A DNA stretch of 35,216 nt, from positions 1 through 35,216 of the forward strand of contig DYTO01000009.1 of NCBI GenBank assembly GCA_020725895.1, written 5' to 3'. This DNA comes from Candidatus Hadarchaeum sp. (lineage in GTDB: Archaea > Hadarchaeota > Hadarchaeia > Hadarchaeales > Hadarchaeaceae). The position numbers and the translations under genes were made by a program. Numbering within the stretch: position 1 is the first letter of the stretch; every line of letters starts with the position of its first letter. Shown piece by piece: positions 18,956 through 26,272 of the stretch. The notes below the pieces were generated by a model that made no database searches, had not been told where the DNA came from, and saw nothing but the letters and a program-made list of their open reading frames with translations.

Positions 18956-18964
18956 CTTATATTT
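18956..18964. promoter_or_regulatory. Shared TATA-like element between porG and cofE
   Basis: The 64-bp gap between porG (minus, 18929) and cofE (plus, 18994) contains one TATA-like sequence, CTTATATTT, centred near 18960. It lies about 31 nt from the porG ATG and about 34 nt from the cofE GTG. It could serve both directions. Confidence 0.45.
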
Positions 18965-18993
18965 TGCCCTAGACCACTCGATTGGGTGTAATT

Positions 18994-19755
18994 GTGGAAT
19001 TGATCGGGTTGGAGCTACCGCTAGTCGGGCCCGGGGACGATCTGGTCGCGAGTATCCTCGAGGCGGCGAAAAAGATAGGTGGGCTGAAAAAGGACGATGT
19101 GCTTGTCGTGGCGTCGAAAGTCATGGCCACGGCCGGCGGGGAGCTTGAGGAGCTTTCGAAAGTCAGGCCTTCCAGGCGCGCGAAAGCGCTGGCGAAAAGG
19201 AGCGACCTGCCGCCAGAGTTCGTTGAGATAATCATCCACGAGGCTGACGAAATCCTCGGCGTGAGCAAGGGCGCGATCCTGACGATCAAGAATGGAGTCC
19301 TCAGCGCGAATGCAGGCGCGGACAGGTCAAACGTTCCCGACGGTTTCGTGGCACTCATCCCTTCGAGGCCCGACTCGGAAGCCGGGAAAATCAGGCAGGA
19401 GATTTCCAAAAGGGCCGGCGTGAAAGTCGGCGTGATAGTCGCCGACAGCAACGTCAAGCCCTTGAGGATGGGGACTGTTGGGCAAGCTATAGGTTTCGCG
19501 GGGATCGAGCCTGTCGTCGACTACCGCGGGCAGCTTGACGTTCACGGGAAACCCCTGCGCATCACGTTCCAGGCGATCGCGGACCAGCTTGCGACAGCCG
19601 CGCAGGTCGTCATGGGTGAGGGCGGGGAAAGGATTCCTGTTGTTGTTGCACGAGGGGTGAAGAAAATATCTACTGAAAATCCAAAATTCTCTCCCAAGAT
19701 CGCGCCTTCAAAGGACCTTTATTCAGGGATGCTGAAGTTTGGTGGGGAAATATGA
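18994..19755 (+). CDS. cofE: Coenzyme F420:L-glutamate ligase (F420-0 gamma-glutamyl ligase)
   Basis: A 253-residue GTP-dependent ligase that adds gamma-linked glutamates to F420-0. It shows ELIGLELPLVGPGDDL at the start, LVVASKVMATAGGE, NAGADRSNVPDGF, VIVADSNVKPLRMGTVGQAIG and a GEGGERIPVV segment, all characteristic. The start is taken as GTG at 18994 because GGGTG lies five bases before it; the track TTG at 18982 adds four residues. Its presence implies the organism makes F420. It overlaps the next gene by 4 nt (ATGA). Confidence 0.93.
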   Translation: MELIGLELPLVGPGDDLVASILEAAKKIGGLKKDDVLVVASKVMATAGGELEELSKVRPSRRAKALAKRSDLPPEFVEIIIHEADEILGVSKGAILTIKNGVLSANAGADRSNVPDGFVALIPSRPDSEAGKIRQEISKRAGVKVGVIVADSNVKPLRMGTVGQAIGFAGIEPVVDYRGQLDVHGKPLRITFQAIADQLATAAQVVMGEGGERIPVVVARGVKKISTENPKFSPKIAPSKDLYSGMLKFGGEI

Positions 19756-20237
19756 ACGCTGGAATAGGGAGTGACGAGATAATCGAAAAGCTGAACAGGG
19801 ACCACAGGATTATACTTGAAGAACTTTTGATCGTGGAAAAATCCCTGGCGAGCAAAAATCCGGATGAAATAAGTGGCGCTTTTGAAAAGCTTCTGGAAGT
19901 TTTGAAAACGAAATTGCAGGCCCATTATCTCGACGAGAAAAACGTCGTTTTCCCGGAACTCGACGAACTCCCGACGAAATGGCCCTTGAAACTGGCGAAC
20001 CTTGACCACGACGACATGGACTTGATTTCTTCAATAGCCGAGAACCACATCGAGTCCGCGGCGAGGTTCAAGGACGAAAAAAAAGTCTTTTCTGCGGTCG
20101 AGACGGCGACGAAACTGATAGAGTTCATAAAAAAGCACTTCAGGCTCGAGGAGGATCTCGTCATTCCCCTTTGCAGGCGCTTGAACGCGGAACAACGCGA
20201 AAGAATCATGAAAAGTTTGAAGGGAAACGGGCGCTAA
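19752..20237 (+). CDS. Hemerythrin-like HHE-domain protein
   Basis: A 161-residue all-helical protein with the spaced metal ligands of the hemerythrin/HHE fold: DHRII near 18, HYLDEKNVVFPEL near 58, DHDDM near 86, and KHFRLEEDLVIPL near 130. This His/Glu pattern binds a di-iron centre that can bind O2 or respond to NO or oxygen. No second domain is attached. The 4-nt overlap with cofE implies coexpression. A role in oxygen or iron handling is inference. Confidence 0.85.
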   Translation: MNAGIGSDEIIEKLNRDHRIILEELLIVEKSLASKNPDEISGAFEKLLEVLKTKLQAHYLDEKNVVFPELDELPTKWPLKLANLDHDDMDLISSIAENHIESAARFKDEKKVFSAVETATKLIEFIKKHFRLEEDLVIPLCRRLNAEQRERIMKSLKGNGR

Positions 20238-20407
20238 ATCTGCAATTAAAAATGCTATTTTTCTGCAGTCCGATTTTTGAATTCGATTGAAAAACAGCAA
20301 AAAATGGATTTTAAGGTCAAAAAACGGTTGTTTTGGTTTCGGAATTTTGGTTATAAGGCCGTTATAATAAGTGTTTAAACGCAAAAAAATAATTGTGTTA
20401 TGAGAGG

Positions 20408-20773
20408 ATGAGGAGAAACTCTATCAGGCCTCCGTGCGAAATAATAGTAAAAAAGCTATTTCCGGCATTAAGAGCGGCACTAGTTGAGGAACTGATTAAT
20501 AAGCATAAGCTGACGCAAATCCAAGTTGCTGAAAAACTCGGCATAACCCAGCCCGCGATCAGCCAGTACGTCAACCAAGCGCGCGGAGCGGAATACAAGA
20601 AAATATTGAAATTTTTCGAACTCGACGCCGAGGTAAAGAAAATGGCTGCCGCAATCGCGAAAAATAGAATACAGTTCCCGAACAAGTTCCAGATATACTG
20701 CGAGATCTGCACAAAAATGAAGAAGAAGATAAATGAAAGCTTGCTGCTGAAAGAGTTCAACAACAAAAAATAA
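20408..20773 (+). CDS. HTH transcriptional regulator (archaeal COG2522-like)
   Basis: A 121-residue protein starting MRRNSIRPPCEIIVKK. The IRPPCE-type opening followed by a helix-turn-helix (LTQIQVAEKLGITQPAISQYV, ~36-56) is typical of a small archaeal regulator family. The C-terminal tail has a YCEICTKMKK motif that could bind metal or an Fe-S cluster together with the N-terminal Cys. The ATG at 20408 is chosen over the track TTG at 20393. The 170-bp upstream region is AT-rich and contains TTATAATAAG. It lies just before the iscS-like/iscU genes, so it may regulate them, though no operator was seen. Confidence 0.7.
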   Translation: MRRNSIRPPCEIIVKKLFPALRAALVEELINKHKLTQIQVAEKLGITQPAISQYVNQARGAEYKKILKFFELDAEVKKMAAAIAKNRIQFPNKFQIYCEICTKMKKKINESLLLKEFNNKK

Positions 20774-20784
20774 TCCAAAAATCG

Positions 20785-20794
20785 CTTTTAATTA
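20785..20794 (+). promoter_or_regulatory. TATA-like box of the iscS-like operon
   Basis: CTTTTAATTA is centred about 33 nt upstream of the ATG at 20823, fitting the TATA-to-start distance seen at several other genes here. It supports 20823 as the start rather than the ATG at 20799. Confidence 0.4.
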
Positions 20795-20822
20795 GAGTAT
20801 GCGGATGTTATATTGGGATCAG

Positions 20823-21995
20823 ATGAACGCTTACTTCGACAACGGGACGACCACCCCGGTCGCGAAAGAGGTCCTGGACGCGATGCTTCCATACTTCAGG
20901 GAGAACTTCGGCCACCCTATTTTCATATATTCCCTCGGGCAGGAAGCGGCCGAGGCGATCGAGAGGTCGCAGAAAATAATCTCGCGGACGATAAACGCGA
21001 AACCAGAGGAGATAACTTTTACCTCGAACGGCACTGAGTCGATAGACCTGGCGATCCGCGGGGCAGCCTACGCCAACCGCAGGAAGGGAAACCACATAAT
21101 CACTACAAATGTAGAGAACCCGTCCGTGCTCAGAGTGTGCGACAAGCTTGAGAGCGATGGGTTCAAGGTAGACTATATCGCCGTTGACAAGCAGGGCCTT
21201 GTGGACCTGGACCAATTGAAAAAAACTATCAACGACAAGACTATTCTCGTGAGCGTTGCGAACGTCAATGACGAGATTGGGACGGTACAGCCTGTGGACG
21301 AAGTAGCGAGGATTGTCCGTGAGCAGGGGCGGAAGATATTTTTCCACGTAAACGCGATCGCCGGTTACATGAGGGTCCCAGTAGATGTCGAGCGCCTCGG
21401 CGTCGACATGCTGAGCCTGAGCGCCCACAAGATCCACGGGCCGAAGGGCGTTGGCGCGCTTTATCTGCGAAAAGGAACGAGGATCGAGCCACTCAACTAC
21501 GGCTACGTCTCGATGTCTGGGCTGAAGCCCGGCACCGAGAACGTCGCGGGGATAGTTGGCTTCGCGAAGGCTGCCGAACTCGCGTCGGACAGGTTCGATA
21601 GAAACGTCAAGAAGATGCTCGAGCTCAGGGAACGGTTGATGAAAGGAATCGAGGAAAGGATGTCCTATTACCTGCTTCACGGCCCACGTGGTGAGAAGAG
21701 AAGCCCGGCCAACGTCAACTATTCCTTCAAGGGGGTCGAGGGCGAGGCGATACTCCTGAGGCTTGACCTAGAAGGGGTGTCCGTCGCGACAGGCTCGGCC
21801 TGCTCGACGAGGAAACTCGAGCCAAGCCACGTACTCACGGCCATCGGGATAAAGCCCGAGGTGGCGCACAGCGCGACGAGGTTCACCATCAGCTGGCAGA
21901 ACACACCCGAAGAGGTTGACTACGCACTTGACGTTCTGCCTGGGGTGATTGAGAACCTGAGGAAGATAAGCCCGATAAAGGCGGAGGATATGTGA
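20823..21995 (+). CDS. IscS/NifS-like cysteine desulfurase with divergent PLP site
   Basis: A 390-residue class V aminotransferase-fold protein starting MNAYFDNGTTTPVAK, the normal IscS N-terminus; an ATG eight codons upstream is less likely given the TATA spacing. The PLP lysine is kept (SAHKIHGPKG, K203) and so is the persulfide Cys (GSACSTRKLEPSHVL, C327). Three conserved cofactor-site residues differ from E. coli IscS: His104 is Asn (VENPS, N99), the PLP-nitrogen Asp180 is Asn (FHVNAIA, N177) and Gln183 is Ala (A180). It is followed by iscU with a 1-nt overlap. It probably delivers sulfur to IscU, perhaps by altered chemistry. Confidence 0.88.
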   Translation: MNAYFDNGTTTPVAKEVLDAMLPYFRENFGHPIFIYSLGQEAAEAIERSQKIISRTINAKPEEITFTSNGTESIDLAIRGAAYANRRKGNHIITTNVENPSVLRVCDKLESDGFKVDYIAVDKQGLVDLDQLKKTINDKTILVSVANVNDEIGTVQPVDEVARIVREQGRKIFFHVNAIAGYMRVPVDVERLGVDMLSLSAHKIHGPKGVGALYLRKGTRIEPLNYGYVSMSGLKPGTENVAGIVGFAKAAELASDRFDRNVKKMLELRERLMKGIEERMSYYLLHGPRGEKRSPANVNYSFKGVEGEAILLRLDLEGVSVATGSACSTRKLEPSHVLTAIGIKPEVAHSATRFTISWQNTPEEVDYALDVLPGVIENLRKISPIKAEDM

Positions 21996-22396
21996 TGCCA
22001 GCAGAGTACACGGAAAGGAGCCTGTTGAAGTACAGCCAGAAGCTGATCGAGATGTTCAAGAACCCGAAGAATATCGGGGAGATGGAGAACCCGACGGTTA
22101 CGGCGGACGAGGGGGACGTCCAGTGCGGGGACGCTTTCAGGATGTTCCTGAAGATAGAGGACAACGTGATTGTCGACGCGAAGTTCCTCTCTTTTGGATG
22201 CGCGGCCAACATCGCGACCGGTGCGGCGACGACAGAAATAGTGAAGGGCAAAACGGTGGATGAAGCCGAGAAGATAACTATCAAAGAAATCACGGAAAGT
22301 CTCGACGGGCTACCGCCTCTGAAGATGCACTGCGCGACTCTCGCCTTCAAGACGCTGAAGAAGGCGCTCGAGAACTACAGGAAAATGCAGAAGTGA
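21995..22396 (+). CDS. iscU: IscU-like Fe-S cluster scaffold protein
   Basis: A 133-residue scaffold on which Fe-S clusters form before transfer. The three ligand Cys are present: C44 in QCGDAF (with the labile-cluster Asp46), C69 in FGCAANIATG and C113 in LPPLKMHCATLA. The start is the ATG at 21995, overlapping the desulfurase stop as TGATG, with GGAGGA just upstream; the track GTG is one codon earlier. Length is typical. The pairing with an IscS-like gene is the classic arrangement. Confidence 0.93.
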   Translation: MPAEYTERSLLKYSQKLIEMFKNPKNIGEMENPTVTADEGDVQCGDAFRMFLKIEDNVIVDAKFLSFGCAANIATGAATTEIVKGKTVDEAEKITIKEITESLDGLPPLKMHCATLAFKTLKKALENYRKMQK

Positions 22397-22400
22397 ACAG

Positions 22401-23096
22401 ATGGGCGAAGTAGCGATCCCGAAATTTTTGGACGCTTGCATAATCTCAAATGGCCTGGAGGTCAGCGAGTTGATGGGGCTGAGGAAGGACGCGATAATGT
22501 ACGTCCAGCCCTGCGCCTCGGAGCGCGGGAAGCTCATGGCCGACATAGAATTCTCCAAGAACCTCGACGCACAGTTCTTCGACACCAATGTCCTCTGCTC
22601 GCTTCTCGAGACTCACAGAAGGAGGTTCGCCGAGCTCAAGTGCAGTCCGAGCCTCGGCGTGGCGAAGGTCAAGTGGAAGGGGCGGGAGATGAGCATTTTC
22701 AAAAACGGGAAGCTCAAGATACAGCGGGCGCCGACCCGCGAGGAGATAGCGAAGATCGCGAACTCGACGGCGCGGCTGATCTGGGGTGCTGTCTTCTGCG
22801 AAGTCTGTGGCAAGCCTGCGCTTGCCTGTGCGTCGGGCGCGTGTGGGAAGTGCAGGACTGGGGAGCACAAAGCCAACGTCGATGAGATGCCGAGCGGTGA
22901 CCTTCTGAAGCAGGCACTTGATGCTTTCGAATCCGCGCGAAAGAATCCTGAGGAGGCAGAGAAGAATTTCCAGAAGGCGAAATATTTCGCGCTGCATTTC
23001 GTGGAGGAAACTCCCGAAAAGAAAAACGCTGCCGCGGGTCTCGCTCTGATCTCCGAAGTCGAAAAATCGGGACAAGCTAAGGCTCAACGGTCTTGA
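22401..23096 (+). CDS. Unrecognised Cys-motif protein in the isc operon
   Basis: A 231-residue protein I cannot assign. It starts 4 nt after iscU. An N-terminal alpha/beta region (~1-80) contains a few Cys (CASERGK, NVLCSL). Residues ~90-125 (KVKWKGREMSIFKNGKLKIQRA) look like two beta strands and a turn. A compact Cys cluster follows, CEVCGKPALACASGACGKC (~147-165), with five Cys suited to zinc or an Fe-S cluster. The C-terminal ~60 residues are helical. Operon position suggests a role in Fe-S assembly or sulfur transfer. Its last 20 nt overlap the convergent gene at 23077. Confidence 0.75.
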   Translation: MGEVAIPKFLDACIISNGLEVSELMGLRKDAIMYVQPCASERGKLMADIEFSKNLDAQFFDTNVLCSLLETHRRRFAELKCSPSLGVAKVKWKGREMSIFKNGKLKIQRAPTREEIAKIANSTARLIWGAVFCEVCGKPALACASGACGKCRTGEHKANVDEMPSGDLLKQALDAFESARKNPEEAEKNFQKAKYFALHFVEETPEKKNAAAGLALISEVEKSGQAKAQRS

Positions 23097-23499
23097 ACGA
23101 CTCTGAAAGCGGGTGCCCCTTCGAAGTCAGGGAGAAAACTTTTTCCCACCCAAAGGGCGCCTTCCTTACCTCGTAGCCGGTCTCTGTCAGTTTCTCGCGG
23201 AGTTTGTCGATGATTTTCTTCGCGACGTCCGGCTTGCCCGTCTCAGCGGAAAGGTGGACGAAAGGATAGACGACGAGCTTCCTAGCGCCGACCCTCTTCG
23301 CGCCGACGTCTATCTCCTCGGCTCCCTTTTGCACGACGCTGGGGATGTCCTTCTCGTCCTTCTTCTCGATCGTGACGAAAACAACGAGGGCATCTTTGAT
23401 GCCACAGCTCTTGCACTCCTCCGTGATCTCCTCGGCGAATTTCGTCTTTTTTGTGACCTCGAACGAAAAGAAATCGCAGTGTATCAGCAGTACCTTCAT
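23077..23499 (-). CDS. Free-standing archaeal threonyl-tRNA synthetase editing domain
   Basis: A 140-residue protein matching the N-terminal editing domain of archaeal ThrRS (related in fold to D-aminoacyl-tRNA deacylase). It has the opening MKVLLIHCDFFSFEV, then ALVVFVTIEKKDE, VVYPFVHLS and the end KAPFGWEKVFSLTSKGHPLSE. In most archaea this domain is fused to the synthetase and removes serine wrongly attached to tRNA-Thr. Here the ORF ends straight after it with no catalytic or anticodon-binding domain. It would act in trans. The start is the ATG at 23499 with GGTG upstream. Confidence 0.88.
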   Translation of the reverse strand: MKVLLIHCDFFSFEVTKKTKFAEEITEECKSCGIKDALVVFVTIEKKDEKDIPSVVQKGAEEIDVGAKRVGARKLVVYPFVHLSAETGKPDVAKKIIDKLREKLTETGYEVRKAPFGWEKVFSLTSKGHPLSESFKTVEP

Positions 23500-23528
23500 T
23501 CCAGCACCAATAACATTGCACGGCGGCT

Positions 23529-23540
23529 GTTATAAATTGT
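23529..23540 (-). promoter_or_regulatory. TATA-like box of the editing-domain gene
   Basis: On the minus strand ACAATTTATAAC lies about 34 nt upstream of the ATG at 23499. On the plus strand a separate TTTTAA near 23550-23555 lies about 31 nt before the ATG of the SufS-type gene. Confidence 0.4.
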
Positions 23541-23583
23541 TCAGCAAACTTTTAACTCGCGGCCGAGAATTGGAAATGGGAAA

Positions 23584-24792
23584 ATGCTAGATGTGGTGAA
23601 CATTAGGAATGATTTCCAAATCCTGAAGACGGGAGTGATTTATCTGGACAGCGCCGCAAGCAGCCTCACGCCAGAGCCAGTCATAGAGAAGATGCTGGAG
23701 TTCTACCGCGGCTACAGGGCGAACGTGGAGCGCGGCATCCACAGGCTTTCGCAAAAGGCGAGTGACGAGCTCCTGAAGGCGAGGCGGAAGGTGCAGAGTC
23801 TGATAAACGCGGGGTCAGATTCGGAGATAATTTTCACAAAGAACACGACGGAGGGGATAAACTCCGTGGCGAACGGGATAGAGTGGAATAAGGGAGACAA
23901 GGTCGTGACGACTCTCTTGGAACACCACTCGAACCTGGTTGTTTGGCAGAGGGCCGCCCGAAGGTCCGGACTGAAACTCGAGCTGGTGCAGCCAGACAAG
24001 GAGGGCCTCTTCAACATCGGCGATTTCGAGAGGGCGATTGACGAGAAGACTAGGCTTGTCGCCGTCGCGCATGTCTCGAACGTGCTCGGTAGCCTGCTCC
24101 CCGTCAAGGAGATAACAAAGATTGCTCATACACGTGGCGCTGAGGTCCTGGTCGATGCCGCGCAGTCGGTGCCGCACATGCCGGTTGACGTCAGGGCGCT
24201 CGGCTGCGACTATCTCGCATTCTCAGGCCACAAGATGCTCGGGCCGACGGGGATAGGCGTACTTTTCGTCGGGGAGGGGCTTCTGAAGAGTCTCGAGCCG
24301 TTCTGCGTCGGAGGCGGTACGATAGAGGAGGGCGGGCTCGAGGATTACGAGCTCGGGCCTTCGCCGGCGAGGTTCGAGGCCGGGACCCCTCCGATTGCCG
24401 AAGCGATAGGGCTCGGCGGAGCGGTCGACTACATTTCAAAAATAGGCCTCGGTGAGATCGAGAAGCACGAGCGTGGCCTGATGGAAAAAATGTACTCCGG
24501 ACTTTCCGGGATATCGAATGTGGAGGTCTACGGGCCCAGCGACCCCAAGAAGCGCGCCGGCATCCTCTCTTTCAACGTTGAGGGGATGGGGCCGCACGAC
24601 GTCGCGGCTATCCTCGACAACACTGCGAAGATAATGGTGAGATCTGGACAACACTGCGCGATGCCACTCCACACGAAGCTCCTGAACAGACCGAACGGGA
24701 CAGTGCGGGCGTCCATCTACGTTTACAACACTAAAGAAGAAATTGAGAAATTCATAGCTACCGTTGATGAGATCTCCAGGACGCTAGCCTAG
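23584..24792 (+). CDS. sufS: SufS/CsdA-type cysteine desulfurase
   Basis: A 402-residue PLP enzyme that takes sulfur from cysteine. All canonical residues are present: His in LEHHSNLVVWQ, Asp and Gln in VDAAQSVPH, the PLP Lys in SGHKMLGPTGIG, and the active Cys in RSGQHCAMPLH. The Arg-rich end region GTVRASIYVYNT fits group II desulfurases. It is complete and, unlike the IscS-like gene upstream, has no odd active-site residues. No sufBCD genes are in this window. Ends in TAG. Confidence 0.93.
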   Translation: MLDVVNIRNDFQILKTGVIYLDSAASSLTPEPVIEKMLEFYRGYRANVERGIHRLSQKASDELLKARRKVQSLINAGSDSEIIFTKNTTEGINSVANGIEWNKGDKVVTTLLEHHSNLVVWQRAARRSGLKLELVQPDKEGLFNIGDFERAIDEKTRLVAVAHVSNVLGSLLPVKEITKIAHTRGAEVLVDAAQSVPHMPVDVRALGCDYLAFSGHKMLGPTGIGVLFVGEGLLKSLEPFCVGGGTIEEGGLEDYELGPSPARFEAGTPPIAEAIGLGGAVDYISKIGLGEIEKHERGLMEKMYSGLSGISNVEVYGPSDPKKRAGILSFNVEGMGPHDVAAILDNTAKIMVRSGQHCAMPLHTKLLNRPNGTVRASIYVYNTKEEIEKFIATVDEISRTLA

Positions 24793-24812
24793 AGCAAGGC
24801 GGCCAATTCCAT

Positions 24813-24974
24813 TTATATCTTTCCGAGTTCCCCGCTTCTGATCTTCTCAACCAGAAGGTTCCACTCGCCCGCGGTCAGCTTTGCGGTGTGGTCGGCCTCG
24901 CCGATCTCAACGCAGCTGTCCTTGAACTCGACTGCGGGGCATCCGGATTTTCCGCAACACAATACTACTCTCAT
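24813..24974 (-). CDS. Small Cys-containing protein of unknown function
   Basis: A 53-residue protein. The ATG at 24974 (MRVVLCCGKSGCPAVEF) is chosen over the longer track ORF, whose first 31 codons look non-coding. It has CCGKSGC near the N-terminus and a further Cys at ~20, then a helical end (LTAGEWNLLVEKIRSGELGK). The pattern suggests a small metal- or cluster-binding protein similar to unnamed archaeal proteins. A TATA-like TTTTTATG lies about 33 nt upstream on the minus strand. Function is unknown. Confidence 0.6.
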   Translation of the reverse strand: MRVVLCCGKSGCPAVEFKDSCVEIGEADHTAKLTAGEWNLLVEKIRSGELGKI

Positions 24975-25045
24975 TTTTGCACCGAAACAACTCGACTTTG
25001 CTTCATAAAAACGTTTGGCGGCCCTGGCGGCACGCGGTATTATAC

Positions 25046-25070
25046 TAGTTGGGAGTGATATTCCCAACTA
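25046..25070. repeat. Perfect inverted repeat (9-bp arms, 7-nt loop)
   Basis: TAGTTGGGA and TCCCAACTA are separated by seven bases in the gap between the JAMM gene and the small Cys protein. On the minus strand two T-runs sit between the JAMM stop and the hairpin. It could help end JAMM transcription, or act as an operator for the downstream gene. Confidence 0.6.
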
Positions 25071-25103
25071 CGAAAAAATCCTGCAGCGCCCAAAAAAACG
25101 ATA

Positions 25104-25514
25104 TCAAGTCAGGACAACTTTCTCGTCCTCGACGCCGTCCTCGACAACCTTGCGATAGCCCCTGTAGCTGTTGTCCTTCAGCGAGATTATCAGGAATGAG
25201 TGCCCGACCCAGTACTTGCTCCTGGCCTCGTCCTCCGTCGACCAGAAAGGCTCGTGAGTGGGGTGGCTGTGGAAGAAGCCGACGACCTCCTTCCCCTCTT
25301 TCTCGGCTTGCCTGAAAGCCCGCAAAATCTCCTCGGCATCCATCTCGTAAGCGACAGGCAGGCCCAAAATGTTCTTCGCGAAAATCACATTTTCGACGAT
25401 TCTCTCGTCACCGGCTGATCTGCCCACCAGTATCCCGCACGCCTCGACGGGTGCGCTCTTGCGAGAGTTCTCTGCCATAAGCTCGAAATCCTTCCTTTTC
25501 AATTTCAGAACCAT
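25104..25514 (-). CDS. JAMM/MPN-domain metalloprotease
   Basis: A 136-residue stand-alone JAB1/MPN domain. The zinc motif is complete: the upstream Glu in PVEACGILVG (~24) and HSHPTHEPFWSTED (~82), which fits H-x-H-x7-S-x2-D. Archaeal members cleave ubiquitin-like SAMP modifiers from proteins or process small sulfur carriers. Specificity cannot be read from the sequence, and no SAMP or E1-like gene is nearby. Neighbouring desulfurases make a sulfur-carrier link reasonable but unproved. Confidence 0.9.
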   Translation of the reverse strand: MVLKLKRKDFELMAENSRKSAPVEACGILVGRSAGDERIVENVIFAKNILGLPVAYEMDAEEILRAFRQAEKEGKEVVGFFHSHPTHEPFWSTEDEARSKYWVGHSFLIISLKDNSYRGYRKVVEDGVEDEKVVLT

Positions 25515-25589
25515 TCAAATCTCAATTAAACAGATTTTTTGTTCCGTAAAAGTTTAGAGGTAAAGAAAACGCTGGAAAATTACCGCAAT

Positions 25590-26192
25590 TTAGCTTGGTT
25601 GAAAAACAGAATCCGCAATAGCTTGATCCAATTTTATGTCGTAAATTCTCACGGTCATTGTAGAATAATTTCCGGGATAATTTTCTTCATACGTAAAACC
25701 TTCGCTGGTTATGCTTGATTGGCCTAATATTCTTTCCATCTGATTTTCGGCTAGGGCGTAGCAATCCGCAAAATAGTCATTATAATCTTGCAAACTAACT
25801 TCCTTCCAATCGCTTGAAGGTCTCCACAACCAAAACTCGTTATCCGCCAAATTGATAATGATACTATTTTCGATCACATAACCCCAGCTATACCTATTCT
25901 CCACTGTGTCTGTTCTTACACTCAAATTATCCGTGTAGACATTCTTTATTCTTGTTCTGCTCTCTATTTTTGTGAAAACATTTTCCCAAAGTTGCCCCGT
26001 GGTTTCGGTTTTAAAGTCAATACCAGTACCTGTCGTTAGCATATCATTTTCAATCGGAGATGTGTTGTCCGCTTGATTGTCGGAACCTCTTAAACTAAAA
26101 ACGATGTATCCGCCGACTGAAAGTCCAACCACCGTGCCTACAACGAGCAACAAAGACGTCGTTTCGCTGGCCCCAATTTCTCTGAGATTCAT
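25590..26192 (-). CDS. Unrecognised secreted/anchored protein with pilin-like N-terminus
   Basis: A 200-residue protein. The N-terminus REIGASETTSLLLVVGTVVGLSVGGYIVF has a short charged head, a small residue then Ser-Glu, and a ~20-residue hydrophobic helix, resembling archaeal type IV pilin (class III) signal peptides. The rest is polar, rich in Asn, Thr, Tyr and acidic residues, as expected outside the cell. A GGGGAG sequence lies three bases before the ATG. The DNA is clearly more A+T-rich than the neighbours. No other pilus gene is nearby and the mature domain is not recognised. Confidence 0.6.
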   Translation of the reverse strand: MNLREIGASETTSLLLVVGTVVGLSVGGYIVFSLRGSDNQADNTSPIENDMLTTGTGIDFKTETTGQLWENVFTKIESRTRIKNVYTDNLSVRTDTVENRYSWGYVIENSIIINLADNEFWLWRPSSDWKEVSLQDYNDYFADCYALAENQMERILGQSSITSEGFTYEENYPGNYSTMTVRIYDIKLDQAIADSVFQPS

Positions 26193-26219
26193 TTACTCCC
26201 CATCGTTCCTTGCTCTCTC

Positions 26220-26229
26220 GATATAAATA
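26220..26229. promoter_or_regulatory. TATA-like element between pilin-like gene and xdhC
   Basis: GATATAAATA lies about 32 nt upstream of the minus-strand ATG (26192) and about 48 nt upstream of the xdhC ATG (26273), in an 80-bp divergent gap. It is the only strong TATA candidate there. Confidence 0.4.
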
Positions 26230-26272
26230 GTTTTGCGAATGATTATTAAGAAACCAAAAAGAAGTTGTCTCG

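Noticed and set aside
20238-20407. A small RNA gene in the 170-bp gap before the HTH regulator
   Set aside because: It is AT-rich with only imperfect inverted repeats; no tRNA features or C/D box pattern could be supported.
23282-23521. 79-codon ORF overlapping the ThrRS editing-domain gene
   Set aside because: Frame shadow; charged low-complexity translation without motifs.
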